A stretch of DNA of 64,000 nt from the NCBI GenBank assembly GCA_028689775.1, contig JAQVCM010000016.1, positions 18,461-82,460 on the forward strand, given 5' to 3'. The notes under the pieces are model-generated. The model saw nothing but the letters and a program-made list of their open reading frames with translations. It ran no database searches and had not been told where the DNA came from. The stretch comes from Crocinitomicaceae bacterium (GTDB lineage: Bacteria > Bacteroidota > Bacteroidia > Flavobacteriales_D > Crocinitomicaceae). The number at the start of each line of letters is the position of its first letter. Position 1 is the stretch's first letter. Positions 7,972 to 15,970 of the stretch are shown here, piece by piece. Made by a program: the position numbers and the translations under genes.

Positions 7972-9750
7972 ATGAGAAAGCCAAGCGGTTTGCAGAACTT
8001 CTTTATACTCTGTTCAGGAGCAGACAAGGAGATAATAAAAGATTGCCCAACGGAATGGAACAAATTTGCTGGAATTGGTGCAACCATTTTTTTAACGGCT
8101 TGCCTTGCTTTGCTAAGTGGTGCTTATGCTATGCATTTTGTTTTTGAGAACTCAATTGTCTCTATACTTTTTGGTGTGTTTTGGGCGATTGTAATATTTA
8201 ACCTAGACAGGTATATTGTTTTAAGTCTTAGAAAAGAGAAAATACCAACTCAAACAGATATAAAAAGAGAAACCGACCCAAATAAAAAAGAAGAACTTAA
8301 ATCGGAAAAAAGCCGATTGTTTTGGAATCAAATTTATATGGCTTCGCCCCGTTTTATAATTGCATTGATTATAGCCTTGACCGTTTCAAAACCAATAGAA
8401 TTAAGACTTTTCCAAAACAGAATAGACAAAGAACTTGAAAACACAGTTAAAACAGAAGATTCAAAATTTGATATTGAAGAAACAAAAAGAATCGAAGATT
8501 TAAACAATCAATTAACTGGTATTAATAAACAAGAAGAAGCGGATAAATCTGCAATTTTTGCTGGAAATCCAATTTATCAAGATGCAAAAACAAATATCCC
8601 AAAGCTTGAATCTGATATTAAAAGTAAGGAGCAAACAATAATTGCAAACAAAAAGATAATTGATGCCAATAGATACAAAGAGACTAGATATAAAACCAAG
8701 GTTGACCCGATAACCAATATAACTGAAAAGATTCCTTATTCAGTTTGGTTACCCAATGCTACAGCAGTCGCAAAAATCAATGAAAACAAAATACTTGGCA
8801 CAGAAATCCAAAAACTAAACCTAGAATTATCAGAACAGAAAGGAAAACAAAGTACCGTTGAAACTACTTTAAGTCAATCTGCAAATTCTGTTTCAACGAA
8901 ATATGAATCAGCAAAAAATAATATTACCCAACAAATAGAAAATTTGAATAAAACCTATTTGCAACGTAAATCTGACTGGGTAAATGCAAATAAAAGAAGT
9001 TCTGATTTACCTGCTCGTCTAGAAGCATTAGGTAATATTTCATCATTTGGAAATTCAATTTGGTGGGCAAGTTTGGTAATTACTCTTTTATTCATTGTGT
9101 TAGAAACTGCTCCTGTTGTGGTTAAACTTTTAACAAAGCGGGGGCCTTATGATGAAAAACTTGATGCTATTGAGTACCAGATTTACATTGATGCGAGCAA
9201 AAAGGTTGATATGCTTAATCGTGAAATAAATGAGTATATGCGGCTCGCAAATGATGCAGCAAAACTAAGTGGTTCTATCAGGCTGGATGCAGAAAAAGAT
9301 AAATTGGAAGTTGAACTTCGTAACAATAAAGAGCTATTAAATAAGCTTGCAGACTACCAAAGAGACCTTGCCAATATTTATGCTGATGCTTGGTATCAAG
9401 AAGAAAAAGCAAAAGCATTGATGCAAGCAAAAGGAATGTATAATCAAGCAAACTCCACAAATACTGTAAACGACAAACCTAAAATTGAAGAATCATTTTG
9501 GAGACAAAAAGGCTCACCTGATAAAATAGAGTATTTTTTCAGAAACGGCTCTTTGACAGATAATGAATTATTGTACTTCGAAAATGAACAGTTGAATAAG
9601 GGTAAATGGAATTACAATTCAATGAAAGATGAAGTTGAAATTGATTTACTTGGCAACAAAATAAACTATTCAATTTCAGAAATAACTAAAGACAAATTGA
9701 AATTGACGGATAAAATTAATAATGACATTTTAGAATTTGAAAGAGTATAA
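7972..9750 (+). CDS. DUF4407 membrane protein with long coiled coil
   Basis: 592 residues from the ATG at 7972, four bases after the kinase stop; a longer frame from 7936 would overlap the kinase. The N-terminal block (LQNFFILCSGADKEIIKDCPTE in part) is typical of DUF4407. Membrane segments are visible near residues 30-55, 60-80, 115-135 and 355-375. Between the third and fourth lies a coiled-coil-like region of about 200 residues rich in Lys, Glu, Gln and Asn, which would face the periplasm. The C-terminal cytosolic part is also helical and charged, and ends in a small beta-rich domain. Function is not established. Linked to a vWA/phosphatase/kinase set, it is a good candidate for the membrane sensor or effector (inference). 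Confidence 0.75.
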   Translation: MRKPSGLQNFFILCSGADKEIIKDCPTEWNKFAGIGATIFLTACLALLSGAYAMHFVFENSIVSILFGVFWAIVIFNLDRYIVLSLRKEKIPTQTDIKRETDPNKKEELKSEKSRLFWNQIYMASPRFIIALIIALTVSKPIELRLFQNRIDKELENTVKTEDSKFDIEETKRIEDLNNQLTGINKQEEADKSAIFAGNPIYQDAKTNIPKLESDIKSKEQTIIANKKIIDANRYKETRYKTKVDPITNITEKIPYSVWLPNATAVAKINENKILGTEIQKLNLELSEQKGKQSTVETTLSQSANSVSTKYESAKNNITQQIENLNKTYLQRKSDWVNANKRSSDLPARLEALGNISSFGNSIWWASLVITLLFIVLETAPVVVKLLTKRGPYDEKLDAIEYQIYIDASKKVDMLNREINEYMRLANDAAKLSGSIRLDAEKDKLEVELRNNKELLNKLADYQRDLANIYADAWYQEEKAKALMQAKGMYNQANSTNTVNDKPKIEESFWRQKGSPDKIEYFFRNGSLTDNELLYFENEQLNKGKWNYNSMKDEVEIDLLGNKINYSISEITKDKLKLTDKINNDILEFERV

Positions 9751-9929
9751 TGGCTTGGCGTTTTAGAAAATCGAAGAATATCGGTCCTTTCAGAACCACA
9801 CTTTCCAAAAAAGGCCTTGGGACAAGTTTTGGGTTTTTAGGATTTCGTTTTGGAGTAAGTCCAGACGGCAGAAAATATTGGAGTTTTGGCATTCCCGGAA
9901 CAGGGCTTTATTACATCAAATACTATTGA
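9750..9929 (+). CDS. small DUF4236 protein
   Basis: A 59-codon gene whose ATG shares a base with the TAA of the DUF4407 gene (TAATG). The product begins MAWRFRKSKNIGPFR and ends with GRKYWSFGIPGTGLYY. The N-terminal FRKS segment, a Ser/Lys-Gly-rich middle and the PGTGL motif are the marks of DUF4236, a short domain of unknown role. The product is strongly basic. It falls between two genes of the same operon with an overlap on the left and 2 bases on the right, so it is very likely translated. Confidence 0.8.
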   Translation: MAWRFRKSKNIGPFRTTLSKKGLGTSFGFLGFRFGVSPDGRKYWSFGIPGTGLYYIKYY

Positions 9930-9931
9930 AA

Positions 9932-10231
9932 ATGACTAACACAATCAAACTACTTCTCTCAATTCTATTCTTCCTCTGTTTGGCAAATATGCCTTATGGT
10001 TATTACCAATTTGTAAGATTTGCAGCACTAGTTGGCTTCGCAATACTGGCATATCAAGCCCACGAAGAAGGTAGGGAAAGAGAAATGATCATTTACGGTG
10101 TACTTGCACTGCTTTTTCAACCGTTTTTCAAAATTGCACTTGGTAGAGAAATATGGAACTTGGTTGATGTGCTTGTAGGAATCGGATTGATTCTTTCCAC
10201 TTTTATAAAACCTAAAGCAGGTAAAACCTAG
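9932..10231 (+). CDS. small integral membrane protein (DUF6804-like)
   Basis: 99 residues from the ATG at 9932, two bases after the DUF4236 stop; the frame extends further upstream but there overlaps that gene. Three to four hydrophobic segments are visible, with MPYGYYQFVRF after the first and HEEGRE after the second. The pattern (PYGYYQ..R, acidic loop, FKIALGREIWNLVD) resembles DUF6804. It is probably the last gene of the six-gene operon; the next gene starts over 300 bases later. Function unknown; a small partner of the DUF4407 protein in the membrane is one possibility. Confidence 0.6.
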   Translation: MTNTIKLLLSILFFLCLANMPYGYYQFVRFAALVGFAILAYQAHEEGREREMIIYGVLALLFQPFFKIALGREIWNLVDVLVGIGLILSTFIKPKAGKT

Positions 10232-10554
10232 AGAACTTTTGATTGCTGCCGGATATTGTCTAAAATTAGGATAAAAAAAGGCTTCATAAACTTCTTTGAA
10301 ATAAATAATTTTGATCTTAAATCATTCGATTTTTTGGAGCTAGTGAAACCTTAAAACACGCAAACATTTTGATGGTTGATTATTGTTTTAGTTTCCAGAA
10401 AATCTGCTTATACACTTGAAAAGCAACGACAATCACTCTGTTTGACTTAAAAAGATTTTCAATTTGACATTTTTATTTCTACTTTTAAAAAATCAAACCC
10501 AACTTAAGAAAAATAGTTTCTTAGTTGAAATCTAAAAAAAACGACCCAAAAACG
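10232..10554. other. 323-bp intergenic stretch
   Basis: AT-rich DNA between the six-gene operon and the DUF1801 gene. No open frame with recognisable features, no clear terminator hairpin with a T-run, and no repeat shared with the rest of the window was seen. Confidence 0.4.
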
Positions 10555-11010
10555 ATGAAAGCTACCGGAAATACCGTCCAAGAAATTCTGTCCAACATCC
10601 CGGAAGACAGGATTGAACCTTTTCATAAACTTCACGAGGTAATCGTGAAAAATCTACCAAGGGGTTTTGAAGCAGCGATCAGTTATGGTGCTTTGGGATA
10701 TGTTGTACCACACACAATTTATCCCGCAGGATATCATTGTAAACCAAGCGAGCCTTTGCCTTTCGCGTCGCTCGCTTCGCAAAAAAACTCGATTAACTTT
10801 TACCACATGGGCATTTATATAGATCCCAAAATCTTGGATTGGTTTGTAGCTGAATATCCAAAACACAGCAAGCAAAAGCTGGACATGGGCAAAAGTTGTA
10901 TCCGTTTTAAAAAATTCGCTGATATTCCCTACGACCTCATCGGTGAATTGATGACAAAAATGAGTGTCGAGGATTGGGTAAGTCTTTATGAATCCATGTT
11001 GAAAAAATAG
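10555..11010 (+). CDS. DUF1801 (YdhG-like) domain protein
   Basis: 151 residues from the ATG at 10555. The frame opens earlier at a TTG (10525), but that extension is poorly conserved in appearance (KSKKNDPKT). The segments PRGFEAAISYGALGYVVPH, PLPFASLASQKNSINFYHMG and GKSCIRFKKFADIP follow the DUF1801 pattern. In this family the middle of the domain forms a small alpha/beta fold of unknown biochemical role. It is cytosolic. A second, shorter DUF1801 gene follows 73 bases downstream, so this is a tandem family locus. Confidence 0.8.
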   Translation: MKATGNTVQEILSNIPEDRIEPFHKLHEVIVKNLPRGFEAAISYGALGYVVPHTIYPAGYHCKPSEPLPFASLASQKNSINFYHMGIYIDPKILDWFVAEYPKHSKQKLDMGKSCIRFKKFADIPYDLIGELMTKMSVEDWVSLYESMLKK

Positions 11011-11083
11011 AAAAAACAAACTTTTTAAAGAACATAAAATACTTTCGTTCAAAAGTTTAAACATTTTTAAAAGGACATTTTAG

Positions 11084-11269
11084 ATGAAAGAAAACGAACG
11101 TTTTGAAGAAGTAATTAAAACGTTTTCAAGAGAAATACAGGAAATTGCACGACAAACAAGGCATCTCATTTACGAGGTTTTACCAGAAGTTGTTGAAGTA
11201 GTTTGGGTTCAGCAAAAAAACATCGGTTTTGGAACTGAACCTAAGATTATTGATGCATTCTTTCGCTAA
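11084..11269 (+). pseudogene. truncated DUF1801 gene
   Basis: 61 codons that match only the first half of a DUF1801 protein: helix EEVIKTFSREIQEIARQ, then LIYEVLPEVVEVVW and a GFGTEPK segment, where members normally continue for another 60 or so residues. The frame ends at a TAA just after IIDAFFR and no continuation is found in any frame downstream. A MITE-like repeat begins 43 bases after the stop. The missing half may have been lost when the element inserted or by a linked deletion. A short functional protein is not excluded. Confidence 0.55.
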
Positions 11270-11311
11270 TTCATTATTTAAAAAGACACACTACACGTTT
11301 TTGCGATATTA

Positions 11312-11518
11312 ACCTGAGTTCGATTGTAAAATTGAGATTTATATTTCAATGAATGAGTATAATACGAGGAATTTTAAATAAAAAATAGTGGACTATTTTT
11401 ATTTAAAATGACGAAGTAGGATGCCATTCATTGGAAAGCTGAACAAAGAGGATTTTGAATAGTTTATTATAATCTTATAATCAGCGATATAAATTCGATG
11501 GGATAATCGAACTCAGGT
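11312..11518. mobile_element. MITE-like element, copy 1 (207 bp)
   Basis: Non-coding element bounded by perfect 14-base terminal inverted repeats ACCTGAGTTCGATT / AATCGAACTCAGGT, with TATTA directly repeated on both sides (11307-11311 and 11519-11523), as expected for a target-site duplication. It is nearly identical in reverse orientation to 61109-61260, but contains about 55 extra bases in the centre. That centre is itself a hairpin (TTTTAAATAAAAA...TTTTTATTTAAAA). No transposase is encoded, so it would need one in trans. Confidence 0.75.
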
Positions 11519-11704
11519 TATTAAGTATATGCGATTTTGAATTGTAGCAAGATCAATCAAAAATCGGTACTTTGAATCAAAATAATGTGAGAATAATATA
11601 ACTTTTTTTGGCAATAATGTAAATTATCGCGTACTAATTCTTCCTAGTTTTGTAAGATAATCTTTAGACGAAGAAAAAAATCGAGTCTACTAAAACAAAA
11701 CGAT

Positions 11705-12202
11705 ATGAAAAAGTATTTGGCAATAATGAGTGTTCTTGTATTTGTTTCTTGCAACAGTGCAAAAGATAAGGAAGAAATAGCACAAGATGCTTTGGATCAA
11801 GAAATGGTAAGACAAAGAACGATTGATTCGATGAAAATCATCACCCTTGAAAAAGAAAATGAAGAGATAACGGCTGAAACAGAGGATACGAAACCTGCAC
11901 GTGCAACCAGTCAAAGCACTGCTGGAAATCAAACGTCCACTTCAAATTCTTCCACTGCGACAAAAAGTCCAGCGACTTCAAGTGCAGAACCTGAAGGGAA
12001 AAAGAAAATGAACAACAAAACAAAAGGCGCTATTATTGGAGCTGGTGTTGGAGTAGTTACCGGTGCTGCAACTGGAGCAACGGTTAGCGACAAAAAAGGC
12101 AAAGGCGCTATTGTTGGTGGTGTTATTGGTGGAGCGGTTGGAGCTGGAGCCGGATACGGTGTTGGTTCACAAAAAGATAAAAAAGATGCTGAGAAAAAAT
12201 AA
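11705..12202 (+). CDS. glycine-zipper lipoprotein
   Basis: 165 residues. Lipobox VFVSC places the lipidated Cys at 16, so the protein is membrane-anchored. A charged helical stretch (about 20-60) and a Ser/Thr-rich linker (60-100) lead to a C-terminal glycine zipper (GAIIGAGVGVVTGAATGATV and GAIVGGVIGGAVGAGAGYG), able to pack as a helical hairpin in or on a membrane, as in YMGG/Rick_17kDa-type proteins. The tail is lysine-rich. It is a single gene with a strong terminator behind it. Role unknown; such proteins are often stress-responsive envelope components. Confidence 0.75.
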   Translation: MKKYLAIMSVLVFVSCNSAKDKEEIAQDALDQEMVRQRTIDSMKIITLEKENEEITAETEDTKPARATSQSTAGNQTSTSNSSTATKSPATSSAEPEGKKKMNNKTKGAIIGAGVGVVTGAATGATVSDKKGKGAIVGGVIGGAVGAGAGYGVGSQKDKKDAEKK

Positions 12203-12250
12203 TTTCGGAAGATAAAACAGCTTTTTACAAGCTAATTATAAAATGATTCA

Positions 12251-12286
12251 ACTCATCCTTGTTTAAGAACGAGGATGAGTTTTTTG
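12251..12286 (+). terminator. rho-independent terminator after the glycine-zipper gene
   Basis: ACTCATCCT paired with AGGATGAGT around a short loop (one internal mismatch), directly followed by TTTTTT. It lies 49 bases after the stop at 12202. Confidence 0.8.
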
Positions 12287-12328
12287 TTTGATGAAAACTG
12301 TTTACTAAACGAATCTAGAATCTTTTAT

Positions 12329-12357
12329 ATGCAGTTTAAATCAAGTTTAAACTGCAT
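12329..12357. repeat. perfect 12-bp inverted repeat
   Basis: ATGCAGTTTAAA and TTTAAACTGCAT separated by 5 bases. There is no T-run on either side, so it is not a standard terminator. It sits between the terminator at 12251 and the gene at 12465 and could be an operator or a hairpin. Confidence 0.45.
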
Positions 12358-12464
12358 TTAAATCCCTATCACCTCCTGAAAATAGAATAATTTCCAATGT
12401 GAAACTGAAGTCAATGGATGGGATTGACTAATTTCGTGAAATATCATTCTCATTCCAATCGAAC

Positions 12465-13163
12465 ATGGAAAATACATCTTCCTCGCATTCTCAAATCCAA
12501 GTTGTTGGTAATTTTCAAGACCTCATTGCTACTCCTTTTTCAGGAGAAATGAATGCCATGTGTTGGAAGCGAAAGCTAATTGGTGATTTTGAAGAGCTTG
12601 TAAATCAAGTAGAGGTCGAAGAAAACATGGTGGAATTGACACCCGAAACTCTTCTTGGACTTCAGCTCAGTGACGCTGGTCAGTTGGCGAGAGAGATTTT
12701 GTTGCGCGATTTAAAAATGTTGACAGAACAAGGCGCCTCTCCCGTTCTGAATGTCATTGAGCACTATGAACGAGACGATTATTTTCCATTTTTCCCTACG
12801 GATGTGTATTCCTTTCACGTAGACCGAGCGCCAATTCCAACCAGTACTTTTTTGTGCACCTACTTTGGCGAAGCAAGCGATATTCTTCCCAATTCTCAAG
12901 GAATTCAAAAGATATTGGTTCCCGAAATAAGAGCAGAACTTCGAAAAATTCACGGAGATTCAGAAGCTGGATTTGAAGATTTTCTAAAAGAAAATTTCTT
13001 TGATTTACATTATCAAGAACTGACCAACGCAGAACCAATCAATTTAGGAATTGGTCACCTTTGGAGACTGGCGGTTGATCATCCTGAAAGTCCAGTACCT
13101 CCTTGCCTTCATCGCGCACCGAAGGAAAAAAAGAATCAAAAAAGATTGTTGTTGATTTGCTGA
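12465..13163 (+). CDS. uncharacterised protein with 2OG-Fe(II) oxygenase-like motif
   Basis: 232 residues, no signal peptide. Not a family I can name with certainty; DUF1826 is one thought. The spacing of FHVDR (H118, D120), a distal His in CLHRAPK (H216) and Arg227 in QKRLLLI fits the HxD...H...R iron and 2-oxoglutarate site of double-stranded beta-helix oxygenases. The region between is beta-rich (STFLCTYFG, HLWRLAV). The function assignment is inference from these residues only. It is an isolated gene; the upstream neighbour ends at a terminator and the next gene is 190 bases away. Confidence 0.55.
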   Translation: MENTSSSHSQIQVVGNFQDLIATPFSGEMNAMCWKRKLIGDFEELVNQVEVEENMVELTPETLLGLQLSDAGQLAREILLRDLKMLTEQGASPVLNVIEHYERDDYFPFFPTDVYSFHVDRAPIPTSTFLCTYFGEASDILPNSQGIQKILVPEIRAELRKIHGDSEAGFEDFLKENFFDLHYQELTNAEPINLGIGHLWRLAVDHPESPVPPCLHRAPKEKKNQKRLLLIC

Positions 13164-13355
13164 TTTTTAGCTTGTCCGTTTTATTCACGTCTCATTGTAA
13201 CAAAAAACTGAAACTTGTACTTTAATAAAGATTTCAAAAAAATTCTTAGAATTTATGCTGAAATATACAGAAAGACAAGTTCACTGAGATAAAAATACGG
13301 CAAATGCCTTACAGCATGAAGTGTTCAATTAGCCTAAATTTGCAGTTGAACCTAA

Positions 13356-14270
13356 ATGCAGACCATGAGAACATCTAGAAACATTTTACTTTTTGCCTTG
13401 ATTTTAATTTCGAATCAATCTTTTGCTCAACAATACATTCCTTATCTTCCTGAAGATCAAATTTTCATTGGTTCTGATGATTTAGTTGATGAGTCAGTCA
13501 CTACGTCAATTTCGTGTCAACTTCTAAACATCAAGGACAACAAAGAAGTGCCAGTTTCTGAAACAGCTTTGGCGCGGAATAGCACCAATCAAATTTACTA
13601 TTACAGATTTATCGATCTTGTTAGCGATAAAAATAGCTTTGAAGCTATGCTAAACTATGAAGATCCTTTCAGTAATCCAATTCAATCAATCGAAATCTCA
13701 AATCCAAAAACAGATAAAATACTTGAGAAATGGAACTATGAGTATGGAACATCACTGGTCGAGAGAATAGAGGTAAATCGCTACCTTCCAGGCGCTGAAA
13801 AGCCCGAAGTTTTTGAAATCAGATATGAAGACAACGACACTTCCATCCAAGAAACAATCTACACTCCGAAAAAGGCGATTCTTCAACAAACTAAAATTGA
13901 TTATCATTATCTAGAAAATGAAGGCTATCACAAAGTGAGAAAAAAATACATCAACGACCCGCTTACTTTGGTGCAAATTGACAGTGCAGTTCATAACAGA
14001 AACTATGTGAAACAAGCAGATTATCAAACAAAAAATAATAAAATAACGGAGACCAAATACACATACGGCGTTCGTAAAATTGAAACGGATGAAGAAGATT
14101 ATTATCAAAAGAAAATAGAATCTGTGCAAGTAAATGGGAAAGATACCATCCGTTACGAATATGAATACGACGAGAATGATAATTGGAATGTACGCAAAAC
14201 GTTTGAAATGAAAAATGGAAAATGGGAATACAGTTCTGTTATCAAGCGGACGATTACGTATACAATGTAA
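13356..14270 (+). CDS. secreted protein with YD-like repeats
   Basis: 304 residues with a signal peptide (ILLFALILISNQSFAQ); the start could equally be the ATG at 13365. The mature protein has repeated Tyr-rich units of the kind YxYGxRKIExD and RYEYEYDENDNWNV, recalling short RHS/YD strands. Two similar secreted proteins lie just downstream (14976 and 15971), so this is one member of a local family. It overlaps the next gene by 49 bases. Function unknown; an envelope or surface location is likely. Confidence 0.6.
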   Translation: MQTMRTSRNILLFALILISNQSFAQQYIPYLPEDQIFIGSDDLVDESVTTSISCQLLNIKDNKEVPVSETALARNSTNQIYYYRFIDLVSDKNSFEAMLNYEDPFSNPIQSIEISNPKTDKILEKWNYEYGTSLVERIEVNRYLPGAEKPEVFEIRYEDNDTSIQETIYTPKKAILQQTKIDYHYLENEGYHKVRKKYINDPLTLVQIDSAVHNRNYVKQADYQTKNNKITETKYTYGVRKIETDEEDYYQKKIESVQVNGKDTIRYEYEYDENDNWNVRKTFEMKNGKWEYSSVIKRTITYTM

Positions 14271-14947
14271 AGACACTTGTAGGAATTAAGAAGCAATCGC
14301 TTCCACTAAACAAAAAATTCAATTTGAATCAATTAGAACAAATATCTGGACAACAAATCGTTGGTTATCAAAAGTGGAGTTTTGTGTTCTTTTCCTTAAT
14401 GACCTTTATTTCAATTTTGAACGGCAAGACCACGCCTTTTTACATCATCTATTTCTTCTGGTGTCACGAATTGATTCATTTGCTGGTAGATAAATTATTT
14501 TACAAGAAAAATGCCAATGCAATTTTGATAAGTGATAGCAAAGATTTTAGCGCGCTTGGACTGATGGGAATTTATTGGATTTTTATTGTTGTCATTTTTG
14601 GATTGATTGCAAATTTCGACAACACGCAAGTTGTACTGATTAATTTGGAAGTACTCTTTCTACAGAATTGGTTCTTCAACATCAATTTAATTGGAGTCGC
14701 AGCAGGGAGAATCTATTTGCATTTATCCAAAAAACCTCTTGAAGTGAACCCGGGAAGCATTTCTCCAAACATGATTGTTCTTCATGTTTCCATTATTTTT
14801 GGCGCATTTATACTGTTTTTTATTGTCCGAAAATTTCCGACAACTTTTACACCCGATAACTTTTGGGGATCTATTCTAATTGTAACGCCATTTATGTTGC
14901 TGAAAATGCTGGTGGATCATCTATCGGCGCCAATAACTGAAAAATAA
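14222..14947 (+). CDS. polytopic membrane protein with HExxH motif
   Basis: 241 residues with about six hydrophobic segments (near 50-66, 70-80, 110-130, 140-160, 185-205, 215-232). Residues 82-86 read HELIH, a match to the zinc-metalloprotease HExxH signature at the membrane edge (FFWCHELIHLL). The match is short and no third ligand is obvious, so peptidase activity is only a possibility. The first 50 residues are soluble. The ATG lies inside the preceding gene; no better in-frame start exists near the preceding stop. DUF6498-type integral proteins have a similar layout. Confidence 0.55.
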   Translation: MGIQFCYQADDYVYNVKTLVGIKKQSLPLNKKFNLNQLEQISGQQIVGYQKWSFVFFSLMTFISILNGKTTPFYIIYFFWCHELIHLLVDKLFYKKNANAILISDSKDFSALGLMGIYWIFIVVIFGLIANFDNTQVVLINLEVLFLQNWFFNINLIGVAAGRIYLHLSKKPLEVNPGSISPNMIVLHVSIIFGAFILFFIVRKFPTTFTPDNFWGSILIVTPFMLLKMLVDHLSAPITEK

Positions 14948-14975
14948 AATCATTCATTCAATAATACCTAAAACC

Positions 14976-15938
14976 ATGAAAAGAACAATCCTATTTAGTC
15001 TTATTTTAAATTTAGCTGTTTTCAGTGCTTCTGGACAAAATTTAGAATTACCCAAAACCAATTGGCAAGCTTACGGCTTTCAAAAACAAGTTGAGCAAGT
15101 CGGAATTGGCTACTACAAGAGTGATAGTACAGGTTATCAGCCGAATATGTTAGAGGTTTATTCGTTTAACAAAGAAGGGCACATCGTCCAATATTATTAT
15201 CGCATTTTTGGAAAATATGAAAGCGAAACCGCTAAAAATTACGTTTACAAAAATGACAAATTAGATAGCATCAACATCCTTGCATCAGCAACTAATTTCA
15301 ACACAAAACAAAAATTGCATTACAGTAAAACTGGGATTTTAGATAGCATCACAGCTTCAGGCGTTTACAGCAACTTTACGGATCACTACAGTTATGAGAC
15401 AAGCGGCAAAGTCAGCAAGATCGAGCGAAAACATAAAGGTGGAAATACTACAAAAGCAATTTATAATCATAAAAAGAACTATGTATTCGAAAAAGAAATT
15501 GATTTAAAAGGCGGGGAAACAGCGAATTACTACATTTACGATGGAACGAATTTATTTGCCTCCATTGCATTTGAAGAAGGTCCGACGGTTACATTTTACG
15601 ATTCTTACTTTCGGAATGAATTTGAAACAAAGGTTTCAGAAAATCCACTCGAATTTGCGCTAAGATATAGAGATCTAAAAGACAAAAACAAAGAAGCGTA
15701 TCAAAAGCAGTTGGATGAATTACAAAAGAAATCCACTTCTAAAATGATTCAAGAAATACCTGCTGAATCGACCAATGAAGAAGGAGATTGGACGAAAAGA
15801 TTGCAAATTGATCAAAGATTCGGCGCTCCAAATAGACAATTGGTATTTAAAGTGTTGGTGTATTTAGATGGCTCTAAAAGCGGAAGTACAGATTATGATT
15901 TGTTTTTTGAGAATAAAGTATCTTCGATTAAAAGATAA
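14976..15938 (+). CDS. secreted protein, paralogue of the 15971 gene
   Basis: 320 residues with signal peptide (MKRTILFSLILNLAVFSASGQ). The mature N-terminus NWQAYGFQKQVEQVGIGYY aligns by eye with TYQDYGFEKPVKQVAEFYY in the next gene. The middle has YD-like units (Y.F.KEGHI..YYYR, YVYKNDKLDSI, YSYETSGKVSKI). The C-terminal 100 residues are more helical (RDLKDKNKEAYQKQLDELQK). Probably an exported, surface-associated protein of unknown role; it belongs to the same run of genes as 13356 and 15971. Confidence 0.6.
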   Translation: MKRTILFSLILNLAVFSASGQNLELPKTNWQAYGFQKQVEQVGIGYYKSDSTGYQPNMLEVYSFNKEGHIVQYYYRIFGKYESETAKNYVYKNDKLDSINILASATNFNTKQKLHYSKTGILDSITASGVYSNFTDHYSYETSGKVSKIERKHKGGNTTKAIYNHKKNYVFEKEIDLKGGETANYYIYDGTNLFASIAFEEGPTVTFYDSYFRNEFETKVSENPLEFALRYRDLKDKNKEAYQKQLDELQKKSTSKMIQEIPAESTNEEGDWTKRLQIDQRFGAPNRQLVFKVLVYLDGSKSGSTDYDLFFENKVSSIKR

Positions 15939-15970
15939 GCGCTTGCGTTAGAAACAAAATATTCCTCTCG

